The notes beneath the pieces are model-generated. The model was not told where the DNA came from. It saw nothing but the letters and a program-made list of their open reading frames with translations, and ran no database searches. Positions 25,948-36,712 of a DNA stretch of 64,000 bases are shown here, piece by piece. Position numbers and translations under genes: made by a program. Within the stretch, counting starts at the first letter, position 1; every line of letters begins with the position of its first letter. The stretch covers positions 434,001 to 498,000 of the forward strand of contig UGGS01000001.1 of NCBI GenBank assembly GCA_900450595.1. Reading direction: 5' to 3'. The DNA is from [Flavobacterium] thermophilum. Lineage in GTDB: Bacteria > Bacillota > Bacilli > Bacillales > Anoxybacillaceae.

Positions 25948-27720
25948 ATGATCGAACAGCTGTCATGGAAGGTGGGCGGCCAGCAAGGGGAAGGAATTGA
26001 AAGTACAGGAGAAATTTTTTCCACAGCGCTGAACCGCCTCGGATATTACTTATATGGATACCGTCATTTTTCTTCACGCATCAAAGGGGGTCATACGAAC
26101 AACAAAATCCGCGTCAGCACGAAACCGGTGCGGGCGGTCGCAGACGATTTGGACATCTTGGTGGCGTTTGACCAAGAGACGATTGACTTCAACTTTCACG
26201 AGCTGCACAGCGGCGGCATCGTCATGGCGGACGCCAAGTTCAATCCGGTCATTCCGGAGCGGGAAGGGGTCGTCCTTTATGCCGTTCCGTTTACTGATAT
26301 CGCCACAAGCCTTGGCAACTCGCTCATGAAAAACATGGTTGCCATCGGCGCGACGAGTGCAGTGCTCGGATTGGATCCGGCCGTGTTCGAAAGCGTTGTC
26401 GCCGACACGTTTGGCCGCAAAGGGGCGCAAGTCGTCGAGAAAAACATGGAAGCGATCCGCGCCGGAGCCGAATATATGAAAGAGCAGTTGGGCGGGCGCG
26501 CCGAACCTATGAAACTGGCAAAAGCGGACGGCAAACAGCGGATGTTCATGATCGGCAACGACGCGATCGCCTTGGGCGCCTTGGCCGGCGGGGCGCGCTT
26601 TATGGCGGCGTATCCGATCACCCCCGCCTCGGAAATTATGGAGTATTTAATTAAAAAGCTTCCGGATCTCGGCGGCACGGTCATCCAAACAGAAGACGAA
26701 ATCGCCGCCTGCACGATGGCGATCGGCGCCAACTACGCCGGCGCCCGGGCGTTCACCGCTTCCGCTGGTCCGGGTCTGTCGCTCATGGCTGAAGCGATCG
26801 GCTTAGCCGGAATGACAGAAACGCCGCTTGTTGTGGTTGACACGCAGCGCGGCGGCCCGAGCACCGGCTTGCCGACGAAGCAAGAACAATCGGACTTGCT
26901 TGCGATGATTTACGGCACGCACGGGGAAATCCCGAAAATCGTCATGGCGCCAAGCACGGTTGAAGAAGCGTTTTATGACATGGCAGAAGCGTTCAACTTG
27001 GCTGAAGAATATCAGTGTCCGGTCATTTTCTTGTCGGATTTGCAGCTGTCGCTCGGCAAACAAACGGTCGAGCCGCTCGATTACGACCGGATCGAGATTC
27101 GCCGCGGCAAACTCGTCAGCGAGGAATTGCCGCCGCTTCCGGGCAAAGACAACTTCAAACGATATGAGGTGACGCCGGACGGCATTTCGCCGCGGGTGCT
27201 GCCGGGAACGAAACACGGCATCCACCACGTCACCGGGGTCGAGCATGCCGAAACGGGTCGCCCGTCGGAAACGGCAGCGAACCGCCGGACGCAAATGGAA
27301 AAGCGGCTGCGCAAACTCGAGCACATCCAGTTTCCGACTCCGGTCCACCAACGAGTCCGCCACGAAGAGCCGGATTTGTTGATCGTCGGCTTTTTATCGA
27401 CGCGCGGAGCGATTGAGGAAGCGATCGAACGCCTCGAGCAGGACGGCGTTAAAGTCAACCATGCGCACATCCGCCTGCTTCACCCGTTCCCAACCGATGA
27501 AATGCGGCCGCTTGTCGAAAAAGCGAAGCGGGTCGTCGTCGTTGAGCAAAACGCGACCGGTCAATTGGCAAGCTTGTTGAAAATGCATGTCGGGCATGCG
27601 GACAAAATCGCCAGCGTCTTGAAATTTGACGGCAATCCGTTTTTGCCGGGCGATGTCTATACTAAATGCAAGGAGTTGTTAGCACAATGGCCACCTTTAA
27701 AGATTTCCGCAATGATGTGA
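25948..27720 (+). CDS. korA: 2-oxoacid:acceptor oxidoreductase, fused gamma-alpha subunit
   Basis: 590 residues. Residues 1-190 are the gamma domain (WKVGGQQGEGIESTGEIFSTAL, FSSRIKGGHTNNKIRV). Residues about 200-590 are the alpha pyrimidine-binding domain (AAYPITPASEIMEYL, TEDEIAACTMAIGANYAGARAFTASAGPGLSLM). With KorB it would oxidise a 2-oxoacid (2-oxoglutarate or pyruvate) to the acyl-CoA, passing electrons to ferredoxin. No ferredoxin-type delta subunit is encoded nearby. It overlaps korB by 34 bases. Confidence 0.9.
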   Translation: MIEQLSWKVGGQQGEGIESTGEIFSTALNRLGYYLYGYRHFSSRIKGGHTNNKIRVSTKPVRAVADDLDILVAFDQETIDFNFHELHSGGIVMADAKFNPVIPEREGVVLYAVPFTDIATSLGNSLMKNMVAIGATSAVLGLDPAVFESVVADTFGRKGAQVVEKNMEAIRAGAEYMKEQLGGRAEPMKLAKADGKQRMFMIGNDAIALGALAGGARFMAAYPITPASEIMEYLIKKLPDLGGTVIQTEDEIAACTMAIGANYAGARAFTASAGPGLSLMAEAIGLAGMTETPLVVVDTQRGGPSTGLPTKQEQSDLLAMIYGTHGEIPKIVMAPSTVEEAFYDMAEAFNLAEEYQCPVIFLSDLQLSLGKQTVEPLDYDRIEIRRGKLVSEELPPLPGKDNFKRYEVTPDGISPRVLPGTKHGIHHVTGVEHAETGRPSETAANRRTQMEKRLRKLEHIQFPTPVHQRVRHEEPDLLIVGFLSTRGAIEEAIERLEQDGVKVNHAHIRLLHPFPTDEMRPLVEKAKRVVVVEQNATGQLASLLKMHVGHADKIASVLKFDGNPFLPGDVYTKCKELLAQWPPLKISAMM

Positions 27721-28553
27721 AGCCAAACTGGTGTCCGGGCTGCGGCGACTTTTCCGTTCAGGCCGCCATTCAGCGCGCCGCCGCCAACCTCGGTTTGGAG
27801 CCGCACGAACTCGCGGTCATTTCCGGGATCGGCTGCTCCGGCCGCATTTCCGGCTACATTCATTCCTATGGGTTTCACGGCACGCACGGCCGCGCCTTGC
27901 CGCTCGCCCAAGGGGTGAAAATGGCGAACCGCAACTTGACGGTCATCGCCGCCGGCGGCGACGGCGATGGGTTTGCGATCGGCATGGGGCATACGGTTCA
28001 TGCCATTCGCCGCAACATTGACATCACGTATATCGTCATGGACAACCAAATTTACGGGCTGACAAAAGGGCAAACATCGCCTCGCAGCGCCGCCGGGTTT
28101 CAAACGAAAAGCACGCCGCAAGGGTCGATCGAGCCGGCGTTGTCGCCGCTTGAAATCGCGTTAAGCGCCGGAGCGACGTTTGTGGCGCAAAGCTTTTCAA
28201 GCGACCTAAAAGAGTTGACAAGCTTAATTGAAGAAGGCATCAAACATAAAGGATTTTCCCTCATTAACGTCTTCAGCCCGTGCGTCACGTACAATAAAGT
28301 CAACACGTACGAATGGTTTAAAGAGCGGCTGGTGAAAGTGAGCGACATTGAAGGGTACGACCCGTCCGACCGGGCGATGGCGATGCAGACGGTGATGAAA
28401 TACGACGGGCTTGTCACCGGGCTCATTTACCAAAATAAAGAGCAAAAATCATACCAAGAACTCGTCCCGGGCTACCGTGATACACCGCTTGCTGAAGCCG
28501 ATTTGAAATTGAGCAAAGAAAAGTTTGCCGAGCTTGTAGCAGAGTTTATGTAA
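27687..28553 (+). CDS. korB: 2-oxoacid:acceptor oxidoreductase, beta subunit
   Basis: 288 residues, thiamine diphosphate and Fe-S binding. WCPGCGDFSV (residues about 15-24) holds the N-terminal cysteine pair and GIGCSGRISGY a further Cys; the TPP motif runs AGGDGDGFAIGMGH to MDNQIYGLTKGQ. ATG 27687 is used with AAGGAG at 27670-27675; an upstream ATG at 27666 overlaps that site. Translation is likely coupled to korA. A terminator follows at 28582. Confidence 0.9.
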   Translation: MATFKDFRNDVKPNWCPGCGDFSVQAAIQRAAANLGLEPHELAVISGIGCSGRISGYIHSYGFHGTHGRALPLAQGVKMANRNLTVIAAGGDGDGFAIGMGHTVHAIRRNIDITYIVMDNQIYGLTKGQTSPRSAAGFQTKSTPQGSIEPALSPLEIALSAGATFVAQSFSSDLKELTSLIEEGIKHKGFSLINVFSPCVTYNKVNTYEWFKERLVKVSDIEGYDPSDRAMAMQTVMKYDGLVTGLIYQNKEQKSYQELVPGYRDTPLAEADLKLSKEKFAELVAEFM

Positions 28554-28581
28554 CATATAGAAAGATTGGAAGTGATTCACA

Positions 28582-28614
28582 CCCGATGGGGGGCTTGCCT
28601 CATCGGGCGTTTTT
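28582..28614 (+). terminator. Terminator after korB
   Basis: CCCGATG (28582-28588) pairs with CATCGGG (28601-28607), followed by CG and five T. Confidence 0.8.
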
Positions 28615-28654
28615 GGTTATCATAGCGTGTTCCGGACATCCGGAATAAATCCCA

Positions 28655-28684
28655 TTGTGTTTCATGACGGTTGACGCTATACTA
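28655..28684 (+). promoter_or_regulatory. Probable miaB promoter
   Basis: TTGTGT (28655-28660), spacer 18, TATACT (28679-28684). A perfect inverted repeat TTCCGG-ACAT-CCGGAA lies just upstream at 28630-28645 and could be a regulator site. Confidence 0.4.
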
Positions 28685-28778
28685 TGGTAGTGTGTGATGG
28701 AAGAAATTTGCGAGGAAGGCGGGCGGCCAACAAAGCGCCTGCGATCTACATTATTACGAATGAGGAAAGGAGATTGCG

Positions 28779-30374
28779 ATGAACGAAAAACAACGGTTGG
28801 AACAAACAGCGCAAATTGAGACGGCAAGCCATCCAGCGGACAGAAAATCCGCCTTGGACCGGCTGAAGGAAAAAACGACGAAAGACTACGAGAAATATTT
28901 CACGAAAGTGTTTTTGCCGCCGAATTTGAAAGAAGCGAAAAAGCGCGGCAAAGAGGAAGTTCAATATGTAAAAGACTTTGCGATTCCGGACGAGTTCCGC
29001 GGCATGGGGCGCGGGCGGAAGTTTTACATCCGCACATACGGCTGCCAGATGAACGAACATGATACGGAAGTGATGGCCGGCATTTTCATGGCGCTCGGCT
29101 ATGAGCCGACCGACCGTCCGGAAGAGGCAAACGTCATTTTGCTCAACACGTGCGCGATCCGTGAAAACGCGGAAAACAAAGTGTTCGGCGAGCTTGGCTA
29201 CTTAAAGCCGCTCAAAACGACCAATCCGGACTTGCTTCTTGGCGTGTGCGGCTGTATGTCGCAAGAAGAAGCGGTCGTCAACAAAATTTTAAAGCAATAC
29301 CAATATGTTGATATGATTTTCGGCACGCACAACATCCATCGACTTCCTTACATTTTGCATGAAGCATATATGTCAAAAGAAATGGTTGTCGAGGTGTGGT
29401 CGAAAGAAGGCGACGTTGTCGAAAACTTGCCGAAAGCGCGAAAAGGCCGCATTAAAGCATGGGTCAATATTATGTACGGCTGTGACAAGTTTTGCACGTA
29501 TTGCATCGTTCCGTATACGCGCGGCAAGGAGCGAAGCCGCCGTCCGGAAGACATCATCCAAGAAGTGCGCCAGCTCGCCGCCCAAGGCTATAAAGAAATC
29601 ACCCTGCTTGGGCAAAACGTCAACGCTTACGGGAAAGACTTCACCGACATCAAGTACGGCCTCGGCGATTTAATGGATGAGCTGCGCAAAATCGACCTTG
29701 CCCGCATCCGCTTCACAACGAGCCATCCGCGCGACTTTGACGACCGGCTCATCGAAGTGCTCGCCAAACGCGGCAACTTGGTTGAGCATATCCATCTGCC
29801 GGTGCAATCGGGCAGCACAGAAATTTTAAAAATGATGGGCCGCAAATATACGCGCGAGGAGTACTTGGAGCTCGTCCGCAAAATTAAAGCCGCCATTCCG
29901 GACGTCGCGTTGACGACGGACATCATCGTCGGCTTCCCGAACGAGACGGACGAGCAGTTTGAAGAAACGCTGTCGCTTTACCGCGAAGTGGAGTTTGATT
30001 CAGCGTATACGTTCATTTACTCGCCGCGCGAAGGCACGCCGGCGGCGAACATGAAGGACAACGTGCCGATGGAAGTGAAAAAAGAGCGGCTCAAGCGGCT
30101 CAACGACCTTGTTCAAGAAATCGCGGCCAAGAAAATGAAGCAATACGAAGGCCAAGTCGTCGAAGTGCTCGTCGAAGGCGAAAGCAAAACGAACCCGGAC
30201 GTGCTGGCCGGCTACACACGCAAAAACAAGCTCGTCCACTTTACGGGTCCGAAGTCGCTCATTGGCCAATTGGTCAACGTGCGCATTACGCAGGCAAAGA
30301 CGTGGACGCTGACGGGCGAGCTAGTCAATGAAGCGATCGAGGTGAACGAACATGGCAAAATATACGCGGGATGA
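28779..30374 (+). CDS. miaB: tRNA-2-methylthio-N6-dimethylallyladenosine synthase
   Basis: 531 residues: a variable N-terminal extension (about 1-65), the UPF0004 domain ([39 protein letters not shown] with three Cys), a radical SAM domain with [20 protein letters not shown], and a C-terminal TRAM domain. Both 4Fe-4S clusters are supported. It adds the methylthio group to i6A37 of tRNA; MiaA, which makes i6A37, is at 40.5 kb. ATG 28779 follows GGAAAGGAG. Its 3' end overlaps ymcA by 23 bases. Confidence 0.95.
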   Translation: MNEKQRLEQTAQIETASHPADRKSALDRLKEKTTKDYEKYFTKVFLPPNLKEAKKRGKEEVQYVKDFAIPDEFRGMGRGRKFYIRTYGCQMNEHDTEVMAGIFMALGYEPTDRPEEANVILLNTCAIRENAENKVFGELGYLKPLKTTNPDLLLGVCGCMSQEEAVVNKILKQYQYVDMIFGTHNIHRLPYILHEAYMSKEMVVEVWSKEGDVVENLPKARKGRIKAWVNIMYGCDKFCTYCIVPYTRGKERSRRPEDIIQEVRQLAAQGYKEITLLGQNVNAYGKDFTDIKYGLGDLMDELRKIDLARIRFTTSHPRDFDDRLIEVLAKRGNLVEHIHLPVQSGSTEILKMMGRKYTREEYLELVRKIKAAIPDVALTTDIIVGFPNETDEQFEETLSLYREVEFDSAYTFIYSPREGTPAANMKDNVPMEVKKERLKRLNDLVQEIAAKKMKQYEGQVVEVLVEGESKTNPDVLAGYTRKNKLVHFTGPKSLIGQLVNVRITQAKTWTLTGELVNEAIEVNEHGKIYAG

Positions 30375-30783
30375 AGTGCTGGCGCAGGCGAAGCAGTTGG
30401 CGAAAATGATCGCCGAAACCGAGGAAGTCGACTTTTTCAAACGAGCGGAGGAAAAAATCCACCAAAATGAAAAAGTGCGCACATTGATCAACGAACTAAA
30501 ATCGCTGCAAAAACAAGCTGTCAACTTGCAACACTACGGCAAACATGAGGCGCTCAAGCAGGTCGAGGCCAAAATTGACGCCATTTACGAGCAGCTCGAA
30601 CAAATTCCGATCGTGGGCGAGTTCCAGCAGTCGCAAGCTGAGGTGAACGACTTGCTTCAGCTCGTAGCCTCGACGATTTCGAATACGGTGACCGATGAAA
30701 TTCTCGCTTCGACGGGCGGCGATGTGCTGCGCGGCGAAACAGGTGCTGCCCTTCGCTACAACAAGCACGGCGGCTGCCATTAA
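30352..30783 (+). CDS. ymcA: YmcA (RicA), RNase Y-complex subunit
   Basis: 143 residues, entirely helical YlbF/YmcA family protein ([30 protein letters not shown]). In B. subtilis, YmcA, YlbF and YaaT form a complex that guides RNase Y maturation of operon mRNAs and affects Spo0A activation; a C-terminal Cys is a cluster-ligand candidate (KHGGCH). It starts within miaB behind GAGGTG, giving a coupled two-gene operon. Confidence 0.9.
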   Translation: MAKYTRDEVLAQAKQLAKMIAETEEVDFFKRAEEKIHQNEKVRTLINELKSLQKQAVNLQHYGKHEALKQVEAKIDAIYEQLEQIPIVGEFQQSQAEVNDLLQLVASTISNTVTDEILASTGGDVLRGETGAALRYNKHGGCH

Positions 30784-30818
30784 GGCGCCGTTTGGACGCA
30801 TGGAGCAATGGCAAACGG

Positions 30819-30847
30819 GGGTCCCAAACGAACGGGGCCCTTTTTTT
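30819..30847 (+). terminator. Terminator after ymcA
   Basis: GGGTCCC (30819-30825) with GGGGCCC (30834-30840), one G-T pair, followed by seven T. Confidence 0.8.
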
Positions 30848-31083
30848 ATGGCCGCTTTGGCCTATCGATGATCACCATGATGCGGCGGAGAGGCGAAGGG
30901 AGGCGCGCGGCTTGCCCGACGGCAGCTGCACAAATCAAACGGCCGCGCTGATGGACGAAAACGGAAGCCGCCAGCCGGTCTTTTCTTTTTTTGATAATAC
31001 CGGCAGGGTTTTTTCATTTTCGGGTATGCGCCTGACAAGCGGAGCGTCTCCCCGGCGTTTGGCAGCCGGGCGGAGAAAAAGCA

Positions 31084-31113
31084 GGCACATTGAACGGAAC
31101 GCTTGCATACAAT
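31084..31113 (+). promoter_or_regulatory. Candidate sigma-E promoter of cotE
   Basis: CATACAAT (31106-31113) fits the sigma-E -10. GGCACATT (31084-31091) resembles its -35, with a 14-base spacer. B. subtilis cotE has a sigma-E promoter. Confidence 0.55.
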
Positions 31114-31146
31114 GAACTATACGGAATAATGATTCATTTGCTGTGC

Positions 31147-31173
31147 ACATTAGCGGAGATGGCGCATAGGATG
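31147..31173 (+). promoter_or_regulatory. Candidate sigma-K promoter of cotE
   Basis: ACA (31147-31149) and CATAGGATG (31165-31173) partly match sigma-K -35 and -10 elements. It is weaker than the sigma-E candidate upstream. Confidence 0.3.
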
Positions 31174-31206
31174 AAATGAAGATTCATTTGAGGAGGGTTC
31201 CGTTCG

Positions 31207-31758
31207 ATGTCTGAATACAGAGAAATTATTACGAAAGCCATTGTCGGCAAAGGCCGCAAGTTTACACAATCGACCCATACGGTGACGGCGCCGAACCGCC
31301 CGTCAAGCATTCTCGGCTGCTGGATCATCAACCACCGCTATGAGGCGAAAAAATGCGATAAAACGGTCGAAATTCACGGCCACTATGACATTAACGTCTG
31401 GTATTCATACAATAACAATACGAGAACGGAAGTCGTCACCGAAACGGTCTCGTATACCGACGTGGTCAAACTAAAATATCGCGATAAAGACAATTTGATT
31501 AGCGACGACACCGATGTGATCGTCCGCGTCATCCAGCAGCCGAACTGCTTGGAATGCACCATTTCGCCGAACGGCAACAAAATCGTCGTCGAAGTGGAAC
31601 GGGAGTTTGTCGCTGAAGTGATTGGCGAGACGAAAGTGTGCGTTGTCATCAATCCAGAAGGATGCGGCGGGGACGACGATGACTTTTGCGATGATGAGGA
31701 CTTGGATGAAGAATTAGAAGATTTAAGCCCGGATTTGCTGCTTGGCGAAGAAGAGTAA
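31207..31758 (+). CDS. cotE: Outer spore coat morphogenetic protein CotE
   Basis: 183 residues. The N-terminal segment [21 protein letters not shown] and the central beta-rich block ([37 protein letters not shown]) are typical of CotE. The C-terminus is strongly acidic (many Asp/Glu after residue 155), a region that in B. subtilis recruits other coat proteins. CotE organises the outer coat on the developing spore. ATG 31207 follows GAGGAGGG. It lies between ymcA and mutS, as in B. subtilis. Confidence 0.94.
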   Translation: MSEYREIITKAIVGKGRKFTQSTHTVTAPNRPSSILGCWIINHRYEAKKCDKTVEIHGHYDINVWYSYNNNTRTEVVTETVSYTDVVKLKYRDKDNLISDDTDVIVRVIQQPNCLECTISPNGNKIVVEVEREFVAEVIGETKVCVVINPEGCGGDDDDFCDDEDLDEELEDLSPDLLLGEEE

Positions 31759-31786
31759 AACTAGGAAATTTCTTTCCTAGTTTTTT
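31757..31786 (+). terminator. Terminator after cotE
   Basis: AAAACTAGGAAA pairs with TTTCCTAGTTTT and ends in six T; its first bases overlap the cotE stop. Confidence 0.85.
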
Positions 31787-31797
31787 CTTTTGCCGCT

Positions 31798-31806
31798 TGT
31801 TATAAT
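31798..31806 (+). promoter_or_regulatory. mutSL promoter, extended -10
   Basis: TGT followed by TATAAT (31801-31806): a perfect extended -10 with no good -35 at 17 bases. Confidence 0.55.
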
Positions 31807-31854
31807 AGTAGCGCAATCAACGGCCGGCGGGGCCGAAAAGGTTGGGGAGAAACG

Positions 31855-34566
31855 ATGCCATCGTACACACCGATGATCCAGCAATATTTGCATATTAAAG
31901 CGCAATACCCAGATGCGTTTTTATTTTTCCGGCTCGGTGATTTTTACGAAATGTTTTTTGATGACGCCATCAAGGCGTCCCAAGAGCTGGAAATTACCTT
32001 AACGAGCCGTGACGGGGGCGGCGACGAGCGGGTGCCGATGTGCGGCGTGCCGTACCATTCAGCGCAAGGGTATATTGAACAGCTTGTCGAAAAAGGGTAT
32101 AAAGTGGCCATTTGCGAACAAGTCGAAGACCCGAAAACGGCCAAAGGCGTCGTGCGCCGCGAAGTCGTTCAGCTCATCACCCCTGGGACGCTCATGGAAG
32201 GCAAAGGGCTGGCCGAGAACGAAAACCATTATTTGGCGGCCTTGACTCCGTTTGCCGACGGTACATACGGGCTGGCTTACGCCGATTTGTCGACCGGCGA
32301 AGTTCGGCTCACACTTCTTTCTTCATGGGAAGAGACGGCCAACGAGCTGCACGCCATCGGGGCGCGGGAAGTCGTCATTGGCTCAGACAGCGCGGACGAA
32401 TGGGTGCACGAGCTGAAGGAGCGGTACGGCCCGGCGGTTTCGTATGAAGACGAAACGTCGATGCGGGAAGAGTGGGGCGCTGTAGCCGGCCATATAGCGC
32501 AGGAAAAGCTGCGGATGACGGTGGCCCGCCTGCTTCATTACCTTGTCCGCACGCAGAAGCGGCAGCTTGATCATTTGCAGCCGGCTGAGTTGTACCAAGT
32601 CGACCAATATATGAAAATGGACCGATATTCGAAATTGCACTTGGAGCTGGTCGAAACAGTGCGCTCCAAAGGGCGGAAAGGCTCGCTCTTATGGCTGCTC
32701 GATGAAACGGTGACGGCGATGGGCGGCCGCCTTTTGAAACAATGGCTTGACCGGCCGCTTATTAACCGGAATGAAATTGAACGGCGCCTCGATTTTGTGG
32801 AGACGCTGAAAACGTCCTACTTTGAACGGCAAGAATTGCGCGACCGGCTGCGCAGCGTCTATGACATCGAGCGCCTTGTCGGCCGTGTTTCGTACGGCAA
32901 CGCCAACGCCCGCGATCTTGTGCAGTTGAAAAAATCGCTTCTGCAAGTGCCGGCGCTTCGCGAGACGGTGAGCGGCTTGCCTCTCGCCGAAGCGGACAAG
33001 CTGTGCGAACGCCTCGACCCGTGCGCAGAACTGGCTGATTTGCTCGAGCGCGCCATCCAAGAACAGCCGCCGCTTTCCGTTAAAGAGGGAAACATCATTA
33101 AGGATGGATACGACGAACGGCTCGATCGCTACCGCGATGCGAGCCGCAACGGCAAGGCGTGGATTGCCGAACTGGAGGCGAAAGAGCGGGAGGCGACCGG
33201 CATCAAATCGCTTAAAGTCGGCTACAACCGCGTGTTTGGCTATTACATTGAGGTGACCAAGCCCAATCTTCCGCTCATTCCGGAAGGGCGCTATGAACGG
33301 AAACAGACGCTCGCCAACGCCGAGCGCTTCATTACCGCTGAACTGAAAGAAAAAGAGGCGCTCATTCTTGAGGCTGAAGAAAAAAGCATGGAGTTAGAAT
33401 ATGAACTGTTTGTCGCCATTCGCGAACAAGTGAAGCAATACATTCCGCGCCTGCAGAGGCTCGCCAAAGCGATCGCCGAGCTTGATGCGCTTCAGTCGAT
33501 GGCGACGGTGAGCGATGAGCGGCGCTACGTGCGTCCGCAATTTTCCGCCGAGCGCGTCTTGGCCATCGAAGGCGGCCGCCATCCGGTTGTCGAAAAGGTG
33601 CTCGGCGCGCAAACGTACGTGCCGAACGACTGCTATATGAACCGCGAGCGGGAAATATTGCTCATCACTGGGCCGAACATGGCCGGGAAAAGCACATACA
33701 TGCGGCAAGTGGCGCTCACCGCCATCATGGCGCAAATCGGCTGCTTCGTCCCGGCCGAGCGGGCGGTGCTGCCGATTTTTGATCAAGTGTTCACCCGAAT
33801 CGGCGCCGCTGACGACCTGTCGGCAGGGCAAAGCACGTTTATGGTCGAGATGCTCGAAGCGCGCCGCGCCATCGCTCATGCGACGCAAAACAGCCTCATT
33901 TTATTTGATGAAATCGGGCGCGGCACATCGACATACGACGGCATGGCGCTCGCCCAAGCGATCATTGAGTATATTCATGACCATATCGGTGCGAAAACGC
34001 TGTTTAGTACGCACTATCACGAATTGACAGCCTTGGAACAGTCGCTTGGGCGGCTGTGCAACGTCCATGCCCGCGCCGTTGAGGAGAATGGCAAAGTCGT
34101 CTTTTTGCATCAAATCGCCGACGGGCCGGCTGATAAAAGCTACGGCATTCATGTCGCCGAGCTGGCCGGGCTGCCGGCTTCGCTCATTGAACGCGCGCGG
34201 GCCATTTTAGCGGAACTGGAGAAAGAGGCGGGAAAACAGGAAGCCGCCGCAGGCAGGATGGACGATGGCGCTTTGGCGGAAGCGGGTTTGGCTGTTCAGG
34301 GGAACGAAGCGTTAGACGTCGGCAGCAAGGTTGAGCACGAGAAGGCCTCCCGTCCGTCAGCCGGCGCGGCGCGGGAGGGTGTTTTGACGGAAGCGGCGTT
34401 TGAGCAGCTGAGCATGTTTCCTGACCTTGCTCCGGCGCCTGTGGAGCCGCCTCTTTCAAGCAAAGAGAAAAAGGCGCTCGCGGCGCTGAAAGAGATCAAT
34501 TTGCTCGAGATGACGCCGCTTGAGGCGTTAAACAAACTGTACGAGCTGCAAAAGCTTGTCAAGTAA
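31855..34566 (+). CDS. mutS: DNA mismatch repair protein MutS
   Basis: 903 residues, longer than the roughly 860 of B. subtilis. The mismatch-recognition domain has [15 protein letters not shown] with the Phe-x-Glu wedge; the ATPase has [29 protein letters not shown] and FSTHYHEL. The extra length is an Ala/Glu-rich linker at about residues 785-865 before the C-terminal segment, where MutL/beta-clamp contacts occur in relatives. ATG 31855 follows GGGGAG. mutL begins 15 bases later, so the two form one operon. Confidence 0.96.
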   Translation: MPSYTPMIQQYLHIKAQYPDAFLFFRLGDFYEMFFDDAIKASQELEITLTSRDGGGDERVPMCGVPYHSAQGYIEQLVEKGYKVAICEQVEDPKTAKGVVRREVVQLITPGTLMEGKGLAENENHYLAALTPFADGTYGLAYADLSTGEVRLTLLSSWEETANELHAIGAREVVIGSDSADEWVHELKERYGPAVSYEDETSMREEWGAVAGHIAQEKLRMTVARLLHYLVRTQKRQLDHLQPAELYQVDQYMKMDRYSKLHLELVETVRSKGRKGSLLWLLDETVTAMGGRLLKQWLDRPLINRNEIERRLDFVETLKTSYFERQELRDRLRSVYDIERLVGRVSYGNANARDLVQLKKSLLQVPALRETVSGLPLAEADKLCERLDPCAELADLLERAIQEQPPLSVKEGNIIKDGYDERLDRYRDASRNGKAWIAELEAKEREATGIKSLKVGYNRVFGYYIEVTKPNLPLIPEGRYERKQTLANAERFITAELKEKEALILEAEEKSMELEYELFVAIREQVKQYIPRLQRLAKAIAELDALQSMATVSDERRYVRPQFSAERVLAIEGGRHPVVEKVLGAQTYVPNDCYMNREREILLITGPNMAGKSTYMRQVALTAIMAQIGCFVPAERAVLPIFDQVFTRIGAADDLSAGQSTFMVEMLEARRAIAHATQNSLILFDEIGRGTSTYDGMALAQAIIEYIHDHIGAKTLFSTHYHELTALEQSLGRLCNVHARAVEENGKVVFLHQIADGPADKSYGIHVAELAGLPASLIERARAILAELEKEAGKQEAAAGRMDDGALAEAGLAVQGNEALDVGSKVEHEKASRPSAGAAREGVLTEAAFEQLSMFPDLAPAPVEPPLSSKEKKALAALKEINLLEMTPLEALNKLYELQKLVK

Positions 34567-34581
34567 CGTGGAGGTGGGGGC

Positions 34582-36510
34582 ATGGGACGCATCCGCAAGC
34601 TCGATGATCAGCTGGCAAACAAAATTGCCGCCGGCGAAGTCGTTGAGCGGCCCGCTTCCGTGGTGAAAGAGCTGGTCGAAAACGCCATCGACGCCCACAG
34701 CACGGCGATTGACATCGACCTTGAAGAAGCGGGGCTGGCGAAAATCCGCATCATCGACAACGGCGACGGCATGGAAGAAGACGATTGCCTTCTTGCGTTT
34801 GAGCGGCATGCGACAAGCAAAATCCGCGACGAACATGACTTGTTTCGCATTCGCACGCTCGGATTTCGCGGCGAGGCGCTGCCAAGCATCGCGTCCGTGT
34901 CGGAAGTCGAGCTGACGACCGGCACAGGCCGCGGACCGGGGACGAAGCTCGTGTTAAAAGGAGGCGCGCTCGTCTCCCGCGAGCGGGCGGCCGGACGCAA
35001 AGGAACGGAGATTACGGTGTCCAACTTATTTTTCAACACCCCGGCGCGGCTCAAGTATATGAAAACGATCCATACCGAGCTCGGCCACGCAGCCGATGTC
35101 GTCAACCGGCTGGCGCTGGCCCATCCGGACGTGTCATTCCGGCTTCGCCATCACGGCAAGACGCTGCTGGCGACAAACGGCAGCGGCGACGTTCGGCACG
35201 TGCTCGCCGCCATTTACGGCATGGAGACGGCGAAATCGCTGATTCCTATCGAAGCGGAATCGCTTGACTTCTCCATCCGCGGCTACATTTCGCCGCCGGA
35301 AGTGACGCGCGCCTCGCGCAATTACATCTCGCTCATCGTCAACGGCCGCTATGTGCGCAACATGCCGCTTGTGAAGGCGATTGAGGCGGGCTATCATACG
35401 CTGTTGCCGATTGGCCGCTACCCGATTGTATTTCTCGCGATTGACATGGACCCGGTGCTCGTGGATGTCAACGTCCATCCAGCGAAGCTTGAGGTTCGTT
35501 TCAGCAAAGAGGCCGAGTTGAATGACGTGGTCACCGCCGCGGTTCGCCAAGCATTCCGCGAACGGACGCTCATTCCGTCCGTATCGGCCGACAGCAAAAC
35601 GGTCAAAGCGAAAGCGGAGCAAGCGGCCTGGACGTTTGCCCATCGCGTTCATGAACCGACCGCCCTGCCCGACGGGGAGGCAAGGGATGTGACTACAGCG
35701 ACCCCTCTAGCCAGCGAAGGAGCGCTTGCCCCGGCGTCTGCAGCGGCTCAGGCTGATGCGCACGCTGTCTTGAAAGAAGCGGAGGTTGGGATGGTTTCGA
35801 GCAAAAAATCGGCCGCTGCCAACGATGCTCCTGCTGCGGAGCCGAAGCTGGCTGATGAGGATGAGGAAAAACGAGCGATGACGCGCCTGCCGGATGCTGG
35901 GCGAGCCGAGAAAAAACAGGCGGTTGACCGCCTTCCGCCGCTTTATCCGATCGGCCAGCTCCATGGCACTTATATTTTGGCTGAGAATGAACATGGGCTG
36001 TACATGATCGATCAGCATGCGGCGCAAGAGCGGATCAATTATGAATATTTCCGGGAAAGACTCGGGAACGTGACGAACGAAGTGCAAGAATTGCTTGTTC
36101 CGCTGACGTTCGAATACCCGGCCGATGAATATGAGCGAATCGCCGCCTGCCGCGACGAGCTCGCCCGCTGCGGCGTGTTTCTTGAGCCGTTCGGCCCGCG
36201 GGCGTTTCTCGTCCGCTCTCACCCGACATGGTTTCCGAAAGGCGAAGAAAAGGCGATCATTGAGGAAATGATCGAACAAGTGCTGGCAATGAAACAAGTC
36301 GATATAAAGCAGCTTCGAGAAAAGGCGGCCATTTTAATGAGCTGCAAACGCGCCGTTAAAGCCAATCAACATTTGCGCACCGACGAACTCTTTGCCTTGC
36401 TGGAAACGCTGCGGAAAACGGCCGATCCGTTTACATGCCCGCACGGTCGGCCGATCATCGTTCATTTTTCGACATATGAGATTGAAAAACTATTTAAACG
36501 GGTGATGTAG
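34582..36510 (+). CDS. mutL: DNA mismatch repair protein MutL
   Basis: 642 residues. The GHKL ATPase is N-terminal ([35 protein letters not shown]). A poorly conserved linker spans about 345-445. The C-terminal domain has the endonuclease motif [12 protein letters not shown] and the accessory metal-site blocks [11 protein letters not shown] and CPHGRPI, so this MutL should nick DNA. ATG 34582 follows GGAGGTGGGG. Confidence 0.95.
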   Translation: MGRIRKLDDQLANKIAAGEVVERPASVVKELVENAIDAHSTAIDIDLEEAGLAKIRIIDNGDGMEEDDCLLAFERHATSKIRDEHDLFRIRTLGFRGEALPSIASVSEVELTTGTGRGPGTKLVLKGGALVSRERAAGRKGTEITVSNLFFNTPARLKYMKTIHTELGHAADVVNRLALAHPDVSFRLRHHGKTLLATNGSGDVRHVLAAIYGMETAKSLIPIEAESLDFSIRGYISPPEVTRASRNYISLIVNGRYVRNMPLVKAIEAGYHTLLPIGRYPIVFLAIDMDPVLVDVNVHPAKLEVRFSKEAELNDVVTAAVRQAFRERTLIPSVSADSKTVKAKAEQAAWTFAHRVHEPTALPDGEARDVTTATPLASEGALAPASAAAQADAHAVLKEAEVGMVSSKKSAAANDAPAAEPKLADEDEEKRAMTRLPDAGRAEKKQAVDRLPPLYPIGQLHGTYILAENEHGLYMIDQHAAQERINYEYFRERLGNVTNEVQELLVPLTFEYPADEYERIAACRDELARCGVFLEPFGPRAFLVRSHPTWFPKGEEKAIIEEMIEQVLAMKQVDIKQLREKAAILMSCKRAVKANQHLRTDELFALLETLRKTADPFTCPHGRPIIVHFSTYEIEKLFKRVM

Positions 36511-36515
36511 ACAGC

Positions 36516-36546
36516 GCTCCCTTTGTGTAACAAAGGGAGCTTTTTT
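36516..36546 (+). terminator. Terminator of mutSL
   Basis: GCTCCCTTTG (36516-36525) is the exact complement of CAAAGGGAGC (36531-36540), then six T. Confidence 0.93.
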
Positions 36547-36562
36547 GTAATCGTTTTGTAAT
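36546..36562 (+). promoter_or_regulatory. WalR-type direct repeat
   Basis: TGTAAT-N5-TGTAAT, an exact fit to the WalR (YycF) consensus TGTWAH-N5-TGTWAH. It sits about 45 bases upstream of TATAAT (36607-36612), the likely -10 of the wall hydrolase gene, a position suited to activation. Confidence 0.65.
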
Positions 36563-36712
36563 GTACTTTTATTCTTTTTGTTACAGACGACTTGTTTGTA
36601 TTTTACTATAATGGCTCATGTACAGGAATACATGGTGAATTTTGTAGAACAATAGCGAAATTTACCCAAACAAATAGAAAAATGTCAAATTGACGTCATA
36701 GGGGGATGCAAC

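Larger units (their letters stand above)
30784..31206 (+). other. Intergenic region between ymcA and cotE
   Basis: No gene recognised in 423 bases. It contains the ymcA terminator (30819-30847), a GC-rich stretch of unknown role (30850-31080), and sporulation-type promoter candidates for cotE. GATTCATTTG is repeated at 31131 and 31181, exactly 50 bases apart. Confidence 0.6.

Noticed and set aside
30792..31115. 107-residue + strand frame between ymcA and cotE
   Set aside because: It covers the ymcA terminator, has no family resemblance and no initiation signal.
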